DNA of 48,133 nucleotides from Erysipelotrichia bacterium (lineage in GTDB: Bacteria; Bacillota_I; Bacilli_A; Erysipelotrichales; Erysipelotrichaceae), in NCBI GenBank assembly GCA_012800355.1, contig JAAZJL010000062.1:1-48133 (forward strand), given 5' to 3'. The notes beneath the pieces were generated by a model that worked only from the letters and a program-made list of their open reading frames with translations, was not told where the DNA came from and searched no databases. Both the position numbers and the translations under genes were made by a program. Shown here piece after piece: positions 34,103 to 43,543 of this stretch. Numbering within the stretch: position 1 is the first letter of the stretch; every line of letters begins with the position of its first letter.

Positions 34103-35146
34103 TTAATATATAAACATACTATCACCAAATGAGAAGAAGCGATACTTTTCTTCTATGGCATGTTTGTAAGCTTCAAAAATTAAATCTTTTCCCCCAAAGG
34201 CACTAATCATCATAATCAGTGTTGATTTTGGCAAATGAAAATTAGTAACAATTGCATCTATCGCCTTAAAATTATAACCTGGATAAATAAAGATATTTGT
34301 ATTTCCAGAACATTCTTTAAAACAGCCATACTCATTATAAATAGTTTCAAGTGTTCTAACTGATGTGGTTCCTATAGCGATAATTCTTTGTCCATTTTCT
34401 TTGGCCTTGTTTAATAAATCAGCTGTTTCTTTAGACATTTGATAATATTCACTATGCATTACATGTTTACTAACATCATCGACGTTAACTGGTCTAAAGG
34501 TGCCCAGTCCAATGTGTAAAGTCACATCTACAAAACGACAGCCTTTTTTCTTAATTTGTTCAATTAACTCTTCAGTAAAGTGTAAACCAGCAGTTGGAGC
34601 AGCTGCACTTCCCTTTACCTCACTATAAACTGTTTGATATCTTTCTGTATCTACTAATTTTTCCTTGATGTATGGAGGTAAAGGGATATTACCTAATTGA
34701 TCTAATACTTCCATAAAAATACCTTCATAAATCATTTCAAAATGACGTATACCCATTTCTTTTATTTTCACACAACGAGCTTTAAGTTTATCATCACCAA
34801 AACTAATAATCGTATTTAATTTTACAATTTTAGAATTACCTACTAAAGTTTCCCAAATGTTGTTTCCTTCATCTTTTAAAAGTAAAACTTCACAATGTCC
34901 ATCAGTTTGGGTGTTGTTTTCTTTAGCTTTTTTAACACCAAATAATCGCGCTGGAATAACTCTAGTGTTATTTCTGACAATAATGTCATCTTCTTTTAAA
35001 AAATTTATTAACTCACTAAAATGATAATCACTATAAGAGTTTTCAGTTTTATTTACCACTAATAATCTTGAGTCACTTCTATTTTCCAGTGGAGTCTGAG
35101 CTATTAAAGATTCTGGTAAATTAAAGTCAAAATCACTTGTTTTCAT
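34103..35146 (-). CDS. queA: tRNA preQ1(34) S-adenosylmethionine ribosyltransferase-isomerase
   Basis: The roughly 347-residue QueA converts preQ1-tRNA to epoxyqueuosine-tRNA using the ribosyl part of SAM. Family segments are DFDFNLPESLIAQTPLENR at the N-terminus, VRNNTRVIPARLFG, SAAAPTAGLHFTEELI and HIGLGTFRPV, with IATNFHLPKS-like VTNFHLPKSTLIMM near the end. ATG 35146 is favoured: its SD AGAGG lies in the end of tgt, and the tgt stop TAA is only 1 nt upstream. Confidence 0.95.
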   Translation of the reverse strand: MKTSDFDFNLPESLIAQTPLENRSDSRLLVVNKTENSYSDYHFSELINFLKEDDIIVRNNTRVIPARLFGVKKAKENNTQTDGHCEVLLLKDEGNNIWETLVGNSKIVKLNTIISFGDDKLKARCVKIKEMGIRHFEMIYEGIFMEVLDQLGNIPLPPYIKEKLVDTERYQTVYSEVKGSAAAPTAGLHFTEELIEQIKKKGCRFVDVTLHIGLGTFRPVNVDDVSKHVMHSEYYQMSKETADLLNKAKENGQRIIAIGTTSVRTLETIYNEYGCFKECSGNTNIFIYPGYNFKAIDAIVTNFHLPKSTLIMMISAFGGKDLIFEAYKHAIEEKYRFFSFGDSMFIY

Positions 35147-35147
35147 T

Positions 35148-36574
<1,427 letters not shown>

Positions 36575-36688
36575 ATCTTTTTTTACTCCTTTGCTTAATA
36601 ATATTATCATAATTTGGTAAATTAGGTTAGGATTATTAAGTATTATGCACCATTATTTTAGTGCAGGGATTTTTAGGAGGTAGAAAGT

Positions 36689-37081
36689 ATGACAAACCCT
36701 AACTCTAGCATTTTGCTAATTATTAAGAAATTAGAAAGGTATCAAAAACAAGGATACATGGATGGTTTTGAAATCGGTGAAATCATTGAAGAAATCCGTA
36801 AAGCCTATACTGAAGAAAATCAGTATCGTTTAAACAAGATGATGGAAGATGTTACCCAATATTTAACAGGACTATCTGAAGGAACTTTGATTTTTGAAGA
36901 ATATGTCAAAACAAATATTGAAAAAGTTGCTGAAGTTATTGAAAGAAGTCCTAGGACAGTTTATAGAAAACTGCAAAACAATGGGTTCTCACTAATTGAA
37001 CGTCAATTAATTAATAAAGAAATTCAGAATGCTAACAATAACGACATTAATAAATATTTGTCAAAATTATCAATTGACTAA
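36689..37081 (+). CDS. Small HTH protein of unknown function
   Basis: The 130-residue protein has an all-helical N-terminal part (IIKKLERYQKQGYMDGFEIGEI) and a C-terminal Fis-like helix-turn-helix segment (NIEKVAEVIERSPRTVYRKL). It has a perfect SD (AGGAGG). No membrane segment is present. A hairpin-capable TGCAC...GTGCA repeat lies just upstream of the SD. A second HTH gene overlaps its 3' end, and a membrane-protein gene follows within 70 bp. DNA binding is likely; targets are unknown. Confidence 0.7.
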   Translation: MTNPNSSILLIIKKLERYQKQGYMDGFEIGEIIEEIRKAYTEENQYRLNKMMEDVTQYLTGLSEGTLIFEEYVKTNIEKVAEVIERSPRTVYRKLQNNGFSLIERQLINKEIQNANNNDINKYLSKLSID

Positions 37082-37472
37082 AAAACAACGACTTCTTCAA
37101 ATACTAGATTTTTTGAAAAAGGAAGGTTTTTATTATATTGATGGAAAATTATATTTATCTGAAAACAACAGTCTTTATCAAAAGTTAAATTATACATCAT
37201 CAATAATTAAAATAACTTCTGATAAAAAGGTTGTTGATAAAACTTGTCAATTTGTTTTAGAACTTATTGAACACGAAAACACTATTAAGAAAATTATTAG
37301 TAGTATTAATTCAATTATCTTAGAGGAAGATAGAAAGATTTTTATTGATCGTTATATCTTTAATTTATCAATTCAAGAAATAATGAGAAAATATTTTGTC
37401 TCTCAAAAATCTTACTATCAGTCTATTAAAAACAGCACCTCACATCTTTATAAGATGTTTTTAATTAGGTAA
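37074..37472 (+). CDS. Sigma-region-4-like HTH protein
   Basis: This is a basic, all-helical protein of about 132 residues. A C-terminal segment resembles sigma region 4 or a phage late regulator: LEEDRKIFIDRYIFNLSIQEI followed by MRKYFVSQKSYYQSI. The start is uncertain. TTG 37074 (MTKKQRLLQ) overlaps the previous stop by 8 bp; an in-frame ATG 37029 would overlap by 53 bp. Neither has a clear SD, so translational coupling is probable. Function unknown; it may act with the preceding HTH protein. Confidence 0.65.
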   Translation: MTKKQRLLQILDFLKKEGFYYIDGKLYLSENNSLYQKLNYTSSIIKITSDKKVVDKTCQFVLELIEHENTIKKIISSINSIILEEDRKIFIDRYIFNLSIQEIMRKYFVSQKSYYQSIKNSTSHLYKMFLIR

Positions 37473-37533
37473 ATAATCCAACAAATCCTTTTTGCTGGTA
37501 GATATTTTGTCAAGATACCATTATAATAAAGGC

Positions 37534-37911
37534 ATGAAAAAAATAAACTATATGTTTTTACAGCTATTACTATCGTCGCTATTAATAGCTTTAGGATTAT
37601 TAATCCACTTTTGTGGAGAAAATACCGTTGAAGGTGTTTCACTGATATTATTGACCATTCCAGGAATTGTATTATTCCTAAGTTTTTTTGTGGAGTTTTT
37701 TAAATTTAAAAAGGATATTTACTGTATTCCTGTCTATTTAATTTTGATTATTGGTTTAGATTTATTAGTGTACTATATGTTCAGTGTATCTTTAAAATCA
37801 AACAAAGCATGGATTTTATTTGTTGTTGTGGGTGTAATTACCATTCTAATCTGCTTTTTGTTTCACATCGTTTATCAAACGTTGCCTCCAATTTCGGAAA
37901 ACAAAAAATAA
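37534..37911 (+). CDS. Small four-helix membrane protein
   Basis: The protein is about 125 residues with four predicted transmembrane helices: FLQLLLSSLLIALGLLIHF, VSLILLTIPGIVLFLSFFV, IPVYLILIIGLDLLVYYMF and WILFVVVGVITILICFLF. It has a basic N-terminus (MKKINY) and a short C-terminal tail. ATG 37534 is used; only AAAGG precedes it closely, and TATAAT at 37521 may give a very short leader. No family is recognised. It follows the two HTH genes. Confidence 0.65.
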   Translation: MKKINYMFLQLLLSSLLIALGLLIHFCGENTVEGVSLILLTIPGIVLFLSFFVEFFKFKKDIYCIPVYLILIIGLDLLVYYMFSVSLKSNKAWILFVVVGVITILICFLFHIVYQTLPPISENKK

Positions 37912-37940
37912 AACCCAGTTTAATTTCCTGGGTTTTCTTT
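37909..37940 (+). terminator. Terminator after the small membrane protein
   Basis: AAACCCAG (37911-37918) and CTGGGTTT (37928-37935) with a T-rich tail; it lies between this gene and the tRNA-Asn on the other strand. Confidence 0.85.
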
Positions 37941-37944
37941 CTAA

Positions 37945-38020
37945 TGGCGCCTGATACAGGACTTGAACCTGTGACAAATCGGTTAACAGCCGATTGCTCT
38001 ACCGACTGAGCTAATCAGGC
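37945..38020 (-). tRNA. tRNA-Asn (anticodon GUU)
   Basis: Acceptor GCCTGAT/ATCAGGC, D-stem GCTC/GAGC, anticodon stem ATCGG/CCGAT with loop CTGTTAA (GUU, reading AAC and AAU), T-arm ACAGG-TTCAAGT-CCTGT, discriminator G and encoded CCA. All stems pair fully. As a GUN-anticodon tRNA it is a substrate of the Tgt encoded 2 kb away. Confidence 0.96.
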
Positions 38021-38168
38021 AGCATAATTATGCTATCATAGTAAGATTACAAAAGCAAGATATAAATTTAAAAAAAGAGTAAATAAACTGCAGTCTTGTC
38101 CTTTATAATTTGAGCATATTTATTTGCTATAATTAGATAGTATTACAAAAACAAAGTACAGTTTTTAC

Positions 38169-38187
38169 TTTAGTATGTTACACTAAA
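38169..38187. promoter_or_regulatory. Inverted repeat upstream of galE
   Basis: TTTAGT-atgttac-ACTAAA lies about 75 bp before galE in an otherwise featureless AT-rich intergenic region (38021-38263). A regulatory role is possible but unsupported otherwise. Confidence 0.3.
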
Positions 38188-38263
38188 ATTGTGGTTTATT
38201 TATAAGATAATTATTTATAATTATATTGATATTTAGACATAGTTTTAAACTAGGAGGACTATT

Positions 38264-39277
38264 ATGAGCAAAGTTTTATTAACTGGAGGAATGGGGTTTA
38301 TTGGGTCCCACACTGCCATATCACTTATTGAAAATGGTTATGATGTTGTAATCATCGATAATCTCGTAAATTCAGAAGAAGATGTTGTAAAAAGATTAGA
38401 AAAATTTAAAAATGTTTCCATTCCTTTCTACTATGGAGATTGTCGTAATGGAGAGTTGTTAGATAAAATCTTCAAAGAGCATAATATTGAAATTGTTATT
38501 CACTTTGCTGGATTAAAAGCAGTAGGAGAATCTGTAAATCTACCACTAGAATATTATGAAAACAACTTAAATGCGACTATAACTTTATTAAAATCTATGT
38601 TAAATAATAAAGTACATAAGTTAGTGTTCTCTAGTAGTGCTACTGTATATGATGAAGAAAATCCGCCAGAAAGATTAGAAGGATATAAATTAGGATGTAC
38701 CAATCCATATGGTTGGACTAAATTGATGTGTGAGCAAATCATTAGAGATACCTGTCATGCTAATAGTCAACTAGATGCTATTTCTCTGAGATATTTCAAT
38801 CCAGTTGGAGCTCATCCTTCTGGAATCATAGGTGAAAATCCTAAAGGGGTCCCTAACAATCTAATGCCTTATATTCAACAGGTAGCAACTGGTGTTAGAG
38901 ACTATTTAAGAGTCTACGGCAACGATTATGACACTATTGATGGTACAGGTGTTAGAGACTATATTCACGTCTGTGACTTGGCTGATGCCCATGTAGCAGC
39001 AAGTAAATACTTGCAAAATCATAAAGGTTGTTTAGAAATCAACATTGGAACAGGAAAAGGTGCATCAGTACTGGAAATGGTTGAAGCCTTTGAAAAAGCC
39101 AATAATCTTAAAATACCTTACAAGATTGAAGCAAGAAGACTAGGAGATTTAGCTATCTACTATGCTAATGCCAACAAAGCCTACAAACTGTTAGGTTGGA
39201 AAGCAAACAGGACTTTAGAAGATATGTGTAAAGATGCTTATAATTGGCAATGTAATTTACAAAAAAAGAAAAACTAG
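38264..39277 (+). CDS. galE: UDP-glucose 4-epimerase
   Basis: The 337-residue extended SDR has NAD-binding GGMGFIGSHTAISL, the catalytic Ser in KLVFSSSATVYDE and the Y-x3-K pair in PYGWTKLMCEQII (Tyr and Lys). SLRYFNPVGAHPSG and GTGVRDYIHV are GalE-typical. It interconverts UDP-galactose and UDP-glucose for sugar use or polysaccharide synthesis. It has a strong SD (AGGAGG) and appears monocistronic. The epimerase is bidirectional, so its main physiological direction is not evident. Confidence 0.95.
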   Translation: MSKVLLTGGMGFIGSHTAISLIENGYDVVIIDNLVNSEEDVVKRLEKFKNVSIPFYYGDCRNGELLDKIFKEHNIEIVIHFAGLKAVGESVNLPLEYYENNLNATITLLKSMLNNKVHKLVFSSSATVYDEENPPERLEGYKLGCTNPYGWTKLMCEQIIRDTCHANSQLDAISLRYFNPVGAHPSGIIGENPKGVPNNLMPYIQQVATGVRDYLRVYGNDYDTIDGTGVRDYIHVCDLADAHVAASKYLQNHKGCLEINIGTGKGASVLEMVEAFEKANNLKIPYKIEARRLGDLAIYYANANKAYKLLGWKANRTLEDMCKDAYNWQCNLQKKKN

Positions 39278-39339
39278 TGTATAATTAATCTAAACATGAA
39301 GACAAATAAAAATGTTCTTAAATATAGGAGGATGACTAA

Positions 39340-39513
39340 ATGTTAAAAAAACTTGTTGGAACTGCAATTGTAGGTGCTGTTGTTACAGCAATCGGAGTTA
39401 AAGTTATTAAAGACATCTTACATGCTAATGAAGAAGAAAAAAACATTATTGATTTAGAAAAAGACACAGGTTCAAAATGTGAAGAACCATGTGAAGAAAA
39501 AGTTGAAGAATAA
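39340..39513 (+). CDS. Small membrane-anchored acidic protein
   Basis: The 57-residue product starts MLKKLVGTAIVGAVVTAIGV, a single membrane segment, followed by an acidic soluble tail with a CEEPCEE Cys pair (C-x3-C). The SD AGGAGG is 7 nt before the ATG, and a perfect terminator follows. The frame is too short for most gene callers but has strong initiation and termination signals. Function unknown; the Cys pair might bind metal. Confidence 0.7.
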   Translation: MLKKLVGTAIVGAVVTAIGVKVIKDILHANEEEKNIIDLEKDTGSKCEEPCEEKVEE

Positions 39514-39529
39514 TTAATAACGTCATACT

Positions 39530-39558
39530 CAAAAACACAGGTTAATCCTGTGTTTTTT
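39530..39558 (+). terminator. Terminator after the small acidic protein
   Basis: AAACACAGG-TTAAT-CCTGTGTTT followed by further T residues. Confidence 0.85.
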
Positions 39559-39586
39559 TATTAACAATTGATTTAGAAACAGTATT

Positions 39587-39733
39587 TCAACCCTTCTTAT
39601 CTTTATAAATATTACTTGGACAATTGCTACAATCAACAATACATCCTATACATTTATTTTTTTTACTATTTTTTATTGCTAGAACAAATATAACTGCTAC
39701 CAACATAATAATAATATAATCTATAAAACTCAT
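39587..39733 (-). CDS. FeoB-associated Cys-rich membrane protein
   Basis: The 48-residue frame starts at ATG 39733, overlapping the feoB stop (ATGA). A single transmembrane helix (IIMLVAVIFVLAI) is followed by C-I-G-C-I-V-D-C-S-N-C-P, the cysteine pattern of the FeoB-associated Cys-rich proteins found after feoB in many Bacillota. It is thought to help the Fe(II) transporter, perhaps as a Fe-S or iron-binding partner. It completes a feoA-feoB-small protein operon. Confidence 0.85.
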   Translation of the reverse strand: MSFIDYIIIMLVAVIFVLAIKNSKKNKCIGCIVDCSNCPSNIYKDKKG

Positions 39734-41712
39734 ATTAATACCCCCGCCACACTATAAACTAAAAATGATATAAGCCAAGCAACTATTATTTGAAACACAA
39801 TAATTCCTATAGTTTTAATTGTTGAGTTTACTTCACGTTTAATTGAAGCAATCGCTGCAAAACAAGGAGTATACAAAAGAGTAAAAGTTAAAAACGATAA
39901 AGCACTAGCCGTAGTTAATATTGTTGTAATACCTGTAGGTATTAATACTTCTAAAGTAGAAACTACTGTTTCTTTAGCAATCAAACCCGTAACCAATGCT
40001 GTAACAAAACGATAATCACCAAATCCAAGTGGCCTAAATGCTGGCTCTAAAACTTTTCCAAGCGAACCTAAAATTGATAGACTAGCATCTTCAACGACAT
40101 TGAATCTCAAATCAAATGATTGTAAAATCCAAACTAAAATTGTCGAAGCTACAATTATTGTAAAGGCTCTTTGAATGAAATCCTTGGCTTTTTCTTCCAT
40201 CAATAAAGCCACTGATTTTAAACTAGGTAAACGGTAATTTGGCATTTCCATGACAAATGGTATTGGATTACCTTTAAAAGCCACCTTATTAAAGATAATA
40301 GAAGTAATAATCGCTGTTATAATTCCACCAAAATATAATCCCGTCATTATCAAAGCTTTATGCTCAACAAAGAAATAGTTAGTAAAGAAAGCATAAATTG
40401 GAATTTTAGCTGTACAACTCATAAATGGCACTAATAAAATGGTTAACTTTCTATCTCTTTCAGAGGGAAGGGTTCTTGTTGCCATAACAGCTGGAACCGT
40501 ACAACCAAATCCTATTAAAAATGGAACAATACTTTTTCCAGATAAACCTATTTTTCTTAACAATTTATCCATTACAAAGGCAATTCTGGCCATGTACCCT
40601 GTATCTTCTAAAATTGATAAAAAGAAAAATAATAGTAAGATCATTGGTAAAAACGACAGAACTGAACCAACACCAGCTAAAATACCATCAACAATTAAAC
40701 CTTGCACTACCTCGTTAATACCATAACTTGCCAGTAAAGAGCCAATTACACCAATAATTTTATCAATAAAAGACGAAAAACCATCAGATAAAAGTTTCCC
40801 TATTGGTCCAAAAGTCAACCAGAATATGGTGGTGATAATAACTGCAAAAATTGGAATAGCAAAATATTTATGAGTTAAAATTTTGTCAATATTGATACTT
40901 CTTTCTCTTTCCTTACTTTTTTCTGGTTTTAAAACTGTTTGACTACAAACACTTTCAATAAACTTGTATCTCATATCAGCAATAGCCGCTTCACAATCCA
41001 AACCTCTTTCAGTTTCCATCTCCACAATATTGTGTCTAATTGTTTCTATTTCATTATCATTAAGTTGTAACAAATTTATTATATGTTGGTCATTTAAAAT
41101 CACTTGTATCGTTGCAAACCTACTTGCAATACCAACTTTATCAGCATGATCCTCAATAATATGACTAACTGCATGAATACATCTGTGTACTGGCCCAGGT
41201 TTACAAAAGTCATATACCTTTGGAATGCTTTTGTTTTTGGCGGTGTTTTCTACCACTTGTATTAATTCTGAAATTCCTTCCTCTTTAATCGCACTGATTG
41301 GAACAACAGCAACACCTAAAAGTTCAGATAATAATTCTATATTAACGGAAGCGTTGTTAGCTCTAATTTCATCCATCATATTAATAGCTATAACAGTTGG
41401 AATTCTTAATTCCAGTAATTGTAACGTTAAATACAAATTCCTTTCAATATTCATTGCATCAACGATATTAATAATAGCATCTGGTTTATTATTTAAAATG
41501 AAATCTCTAGTTAAAATTTCTTCATTAGAATAAGGCCTAATTGAATAGATGCCTGGTAAATCTACCACTTGATAATCGGTGCCTTTTATAATTCCATATT
41601 TTTGTTCAACTGTTACTCCTGGAAAATTACCAACATGTTGACTAGACCCTGTTAAAGCATTGAATAAAGTTGTCTTTCCACTATTCTGGTTTCCTACTAA
41701 AGCATAAATCAT
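39730..41712 (-). CDS. feoB: Ferrous iron transport protein B
   Basis: This 660-residue Fe(II) transporter has an N-terminal G domain (G1 GNQNSGKTTLFN, G3 DLPGIYSI, G4 N-M-M-D, G5 region VPISAIKEEG). A GDI-like helical domain follows (about 170-260), then a polytopic membrane region with the two Gate motifs, including GFGCTVPAVMATR and CTAKIPIY. It imports Fe2+ under anaerobic conditions. It overlaps feoA by 32 bp and the downstream small Cys-rich gene by 4 bp, so a single polycistronic unit is expected. Confidence 0.97.
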   Translation of the reverse strand: MIYALVGNQNSGKTTLFNALTGSSQHVGNFPGVTVEQKYGIIKGTDYQVVDLPGIYSIRPYSNEEILTRDFILNNKPDAIINIVDAMNIERNLYLTLQLLELRIPTVIAINMMDEIRANNASVNIELLSELLGVAVVPISAIKEEGISELIQVVENTAKNKSIPKVYDFCKPGPVHRCIHAVSHIIEDHADKVGIASRFATIQVILNDQHIINLLQLNDNEIETIRHNIVEMETERGLDCEAAIADMRYKFIESVCSQTVLKPEKSKERERSINIDKILTHKYFAIPIFAVIITTIFWLTFGPIGKLLSDGFSSFIDKIIGVIGSLLASYGINEVVQGLIVDGILAGVGSVLSFLPMILLLFFFLSILEDTGYMARIAFVMDKLLRKIGLSGKSIVPFLIGFGCTVPAVMATRTLPSERDRKLTILLVPFMSCTAKIPIYAFFTNYFFVEHKALIMTGLYFGGIITAIITSIIFNKVAFKGNPIPFVMEMPNYRLPSLKSVALLMEEKAKDFIQRAFTIIVASTILVWILQSFDLRFNVVEDASLSILGSLGKVLEPAFRPLGFGDYRFVTALVTGLIAKETVVSTLEVLIPTGITTILTTASALSFLTFTLLYTPCFAAIASIKREVNSTIKTIGIIVFQIIVAWLISFLVYSVAGVLI

Positions 41713-41941
41713 CTTTATTTACCTCTTGCACTTCAATTAACTGTGCTTCTTCTAATCTGATTGTTAAAACATAACTTCTTAAAGATATTTCAATTGGATC
41801 CTTTAATGGAGCAGTTTTAACTACTTCAACTATTGTTTCTGGTATTAAACCCATTTCAAGCAATCTGCTTCTTAATATGCCATTGCCATTTACTTTTGTG
41901 ATAATTGCTGGTTTTCCGATTTCTAATTGGTCTAACGTCAT
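41681..41941 (-). CDS. feoA: Ferrous iron transport protein A
   Basis: The 86-residue SH3-like FeoA has the usual MTLDQLEIGKPAIITKV start, R-S-R-L-L-E-M-G-L-I-P core and a final EEAQLIEV strand, plus a short tail. It interacts with FeoB in iron uptake. It is the first gene of the operon and is preceded by GAGGA and a promoter whose spacer is filled by an inverted repeat, suggesting metal-dependent repression. Confidence 0.93.
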   Translation of the reverse strand: MTLDQLEIGKPAIITKVNGNGILRSRLLEMGLIPETIVEVVKTAPLKDPIEISLRSYVLTIRLEEAQLIEVQEVNKDDLCFSRKPE

Positions 41942-41961
41942 GAAAAATTCCTCTTTCTAAT

Positions 41962-41997
41962 ACTATAAATTATAGTTAGCCAATTCTAACTTTGCAA
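41962..41997 (-). promoter_or_regulatory. feoA promoter with overlapping operator-like inverted repeats
   Basis: Minus strand: -35 TTGCAA (41997-41992), 17-bp spacer, -10 TATAAT (41974-41969). The spacer is almost exactly the inverted repeat AGTTAG-ccaatt-CTAACT (41974-41991). A second perfect 15-bp palindrome, ACTATAAATTATAGT (41962-41976), covers the -10. Repression by a metal sensor (MntR/IdeR/Fur type) is inferred. The GTTAG/CTAAC halves resemble DtxR-family sites but with a wider centre. Confidence 0.6.
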
Positions 41998-42028
41998 CTC
42001 TATTTATTAATTCTATTTTTATGTTATA

Positions 42029-42616
42029 ATGTTTTCTGTGAAAAGAATATTAATTTATGGTGATTCCAATACTTGGGGATATAACAGTGAAGGCGGTCGT
42101 TATGATAATAGATGGCCTAGGTTACTTACTGGCTATGAAATCGTAGAAGAAGGCATAAATGGTAGAACAACCGTTTTTGATGACTATAAGCCTTATAGAA
42201 ATGGTCTAAGTGGTTTAGGTTATGCTTTAATTTCAGCTAAACCAATAGACTTGTTGATCATTCAACTAGGAATCAACGATTTAAAATTTACTGATGCTGA
42301 AGGTAGTGGGCAAGGATTAAGAGAAATACTTGATTCTTTAATTGATGTTGATATAAAATATCCAGGAGCTAATTCAGCAATTTTTAATGATATTAAAAGG
42401 ATACTAATTGTTTCAGCTATTGAATCTGATAACGAAGAATCTAAAAAACTAGCTTCTATCTACGAAAAAATAGCTATTGAATACAATTGCTTCTTTTTGA
42501 ATCCTAATAAATTTGTTAAATCTAATGATATTGACCATCTTCATTTAGATGAAGTTAATCATCGAAAACTTGCTATCGCTATGCAAGTAGCTATAGATAA
42601 TATACTAGGAGATTAA
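42029..42616 (+). CDS. GDSL/SGNH hydrolase
   Basis: The 195-residue cytosolic SGNH hydrolase has block I Y-G-D-S-N-T-W (nucleophile Ser), block II G-I-N-G-R-T, block III G-I-N-D-L and block V D-H-L-H-L-D-E with the catalytic Asp-x-x-His. It probably cleaves an ester, perhaps acyl or sugar O-acetyl; specificity unknown. The start is uncertain. ATG 42029 overlaps a TATAAT (42025-42030); if that is the -10, the transcript would begin near GTG 42038 (VKRILIYGD), making a leaderless start plausible. No SD is visible for either. Confidence 0.8.
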   Translation: MFSVKRILIYGDSNTWGYNSEGGRYDNRWPRLLTGYEIVEEGINGRTTVFDDYKPYRNGLSGLGYALISAKPIDLLIIQLGINDLKFTDAEGSGQGLREILDSLIDVDIKYPGANSAIFNDIKRILIVSAIESDNEESKKLASIYEKIAIEYNCFFLNPNKFVKSNDIDHLHLDEVNHRKLAIAMQVAIDNILGD

Positions 42617-42619
42617 ATT

Positions 42620-43357
42620 ATGTGCGAAATGTTTGCTTATAGTGGAGAAAAAACAAAACTTAATTCATATTTAAATGAATTTTTTTCTCATAGCGAAGAG
42701 AATCCTCATGGTTGGGGTTTAGCAATTGGTTATAATGTGGAAAAAGAACCTATAAAAGCTAATGATTCTGCTTATCTAAAATATCGTTTGCAAGAAAATA
42801 TTGAAGTAAGCGAACTAATTGCTCACATTCGCGAAGCTACAGTTGGTTCAACTAATTACTCAAATACTCATCCATTCATCAAAGTAGATAAATTTAACAA
42901 TAAATATGTCTTAACCCATAATGGCACAATTAACGAATATAACGCTTTGGATAAGTATAAAAATATTCAAATAGGTTCAACCGATTCTGAAAGAATTAGT
43001 GAAATGTTAATTGATAAAATTAATGAATTTGAGTATAACCCTTCTTTTGAAGAAAAATTTTCTCTCATTGAAAATTTAATTTATAAAATAACTAAAAACA
43101 ATCGAAATAAGGTAAACCTCTTTATCTATGATGGACAACACTTATATGTTCACTGTAACTTTAAAACTACTCTACATATTTTAGAAAAAGATAAAGGAGT
43201 ATTTATCGCAACTAAGCCCATCTCAGATGAAAATTGGAAACAATTTCCACTTAATACCTTACTAGCATACAAAAATGGTAAATGTATAAAAAAAGGAACC
43301 AATCATAATGGAATATGGATTCCTACAACTGAAGAAATTGCTTGGTCAAAATACTAA
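42620..43357 (+). CDS. Class II glutamine amidotransferase (YafJ-like)
   Basis: The 245-residue Ntn-fold amidotransferase has the N-terminal nucleophile Cys2 in M-C-E-M-F-A-Y-S-G after Met removal. HGWGLAIGY, the substrate-binding HIREATVG, and T-H-N-G-T-I-N follow, and TDSERI completes the active site of the GATase_6 family. It releases ammonia from glutamine for an unknown acceptor reaction; the class is poorly studied. It begins 3 bp after the SGNH hydrolase stop, so the two form an operon. The terminator follows. Confidence 0.9.
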   Translation: MCEMFAYSGEKTKLNSYLNEFFSHSEENPHGWGLAIGYNVEKEPIKANDSAYLKYRLQENIEVSELIAHIREATVGSTNYSNTHPFIKVDKFNNKYVLTHNGTINEYNALDKYKNIQIGSTDSERISEMLIDKINEFEYNPSFEEKFSLIENLIYKITKNNRNKVNLFIYDGQHLYVHCNFKTTLHILEKDKGVFIATKPISDENWKQFPLNTLLAYKNGKCIKKGTNHNGIWIPTTEEIAWSKY

Positions 43358-43382
43358 AGGCTGAATTATCAGTCTTTTTTTC
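43356..43382 (+). terminator. Terminator after the amidotransferase gene
   Basis: AAAGGCTGA-ATTA-TCAGTCTTT with T-run. Confidence 0.75.
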
Positions 43383-43414
43383 TTTAGTTAAAAATATTCT
43401 TTCTATATATATCA

Positions 43415-43459
43415 TAAAAAAACATCTATTATTTCTATTAAAAATAGATGTTTTTTTTA
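43415..43459 (-). terminator. Terminator after the XRE/membrane pair
   Basis: AACATCTATT (43421-43430) and AAATAGATGTT (43442-43452), flanked by A-runs and T-runs on both strands. It lies downstream of the minus-strand membrane gene. Confidence 0.75.
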
Positions 43460-43543
43460 CTTTAATTAAGATTTAGCAAATATCAATTTAAAAGCAAATA
43501 GAATTTAATTTTATATTTTTTATCGTTAACTGAAAGCGTGTAT

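Noticed and set aside
36689-37472. Prophage or transposon remnant
   Set aside because: No integrase, transposase, terminal repeats or phage structural genes are present; only two small HTH proteins.
40439-41533. Plus-strand open frames inside feoB
   Set aside because: They are antisense to a complete, conserved FeoB and show no SD or recognisable domains.
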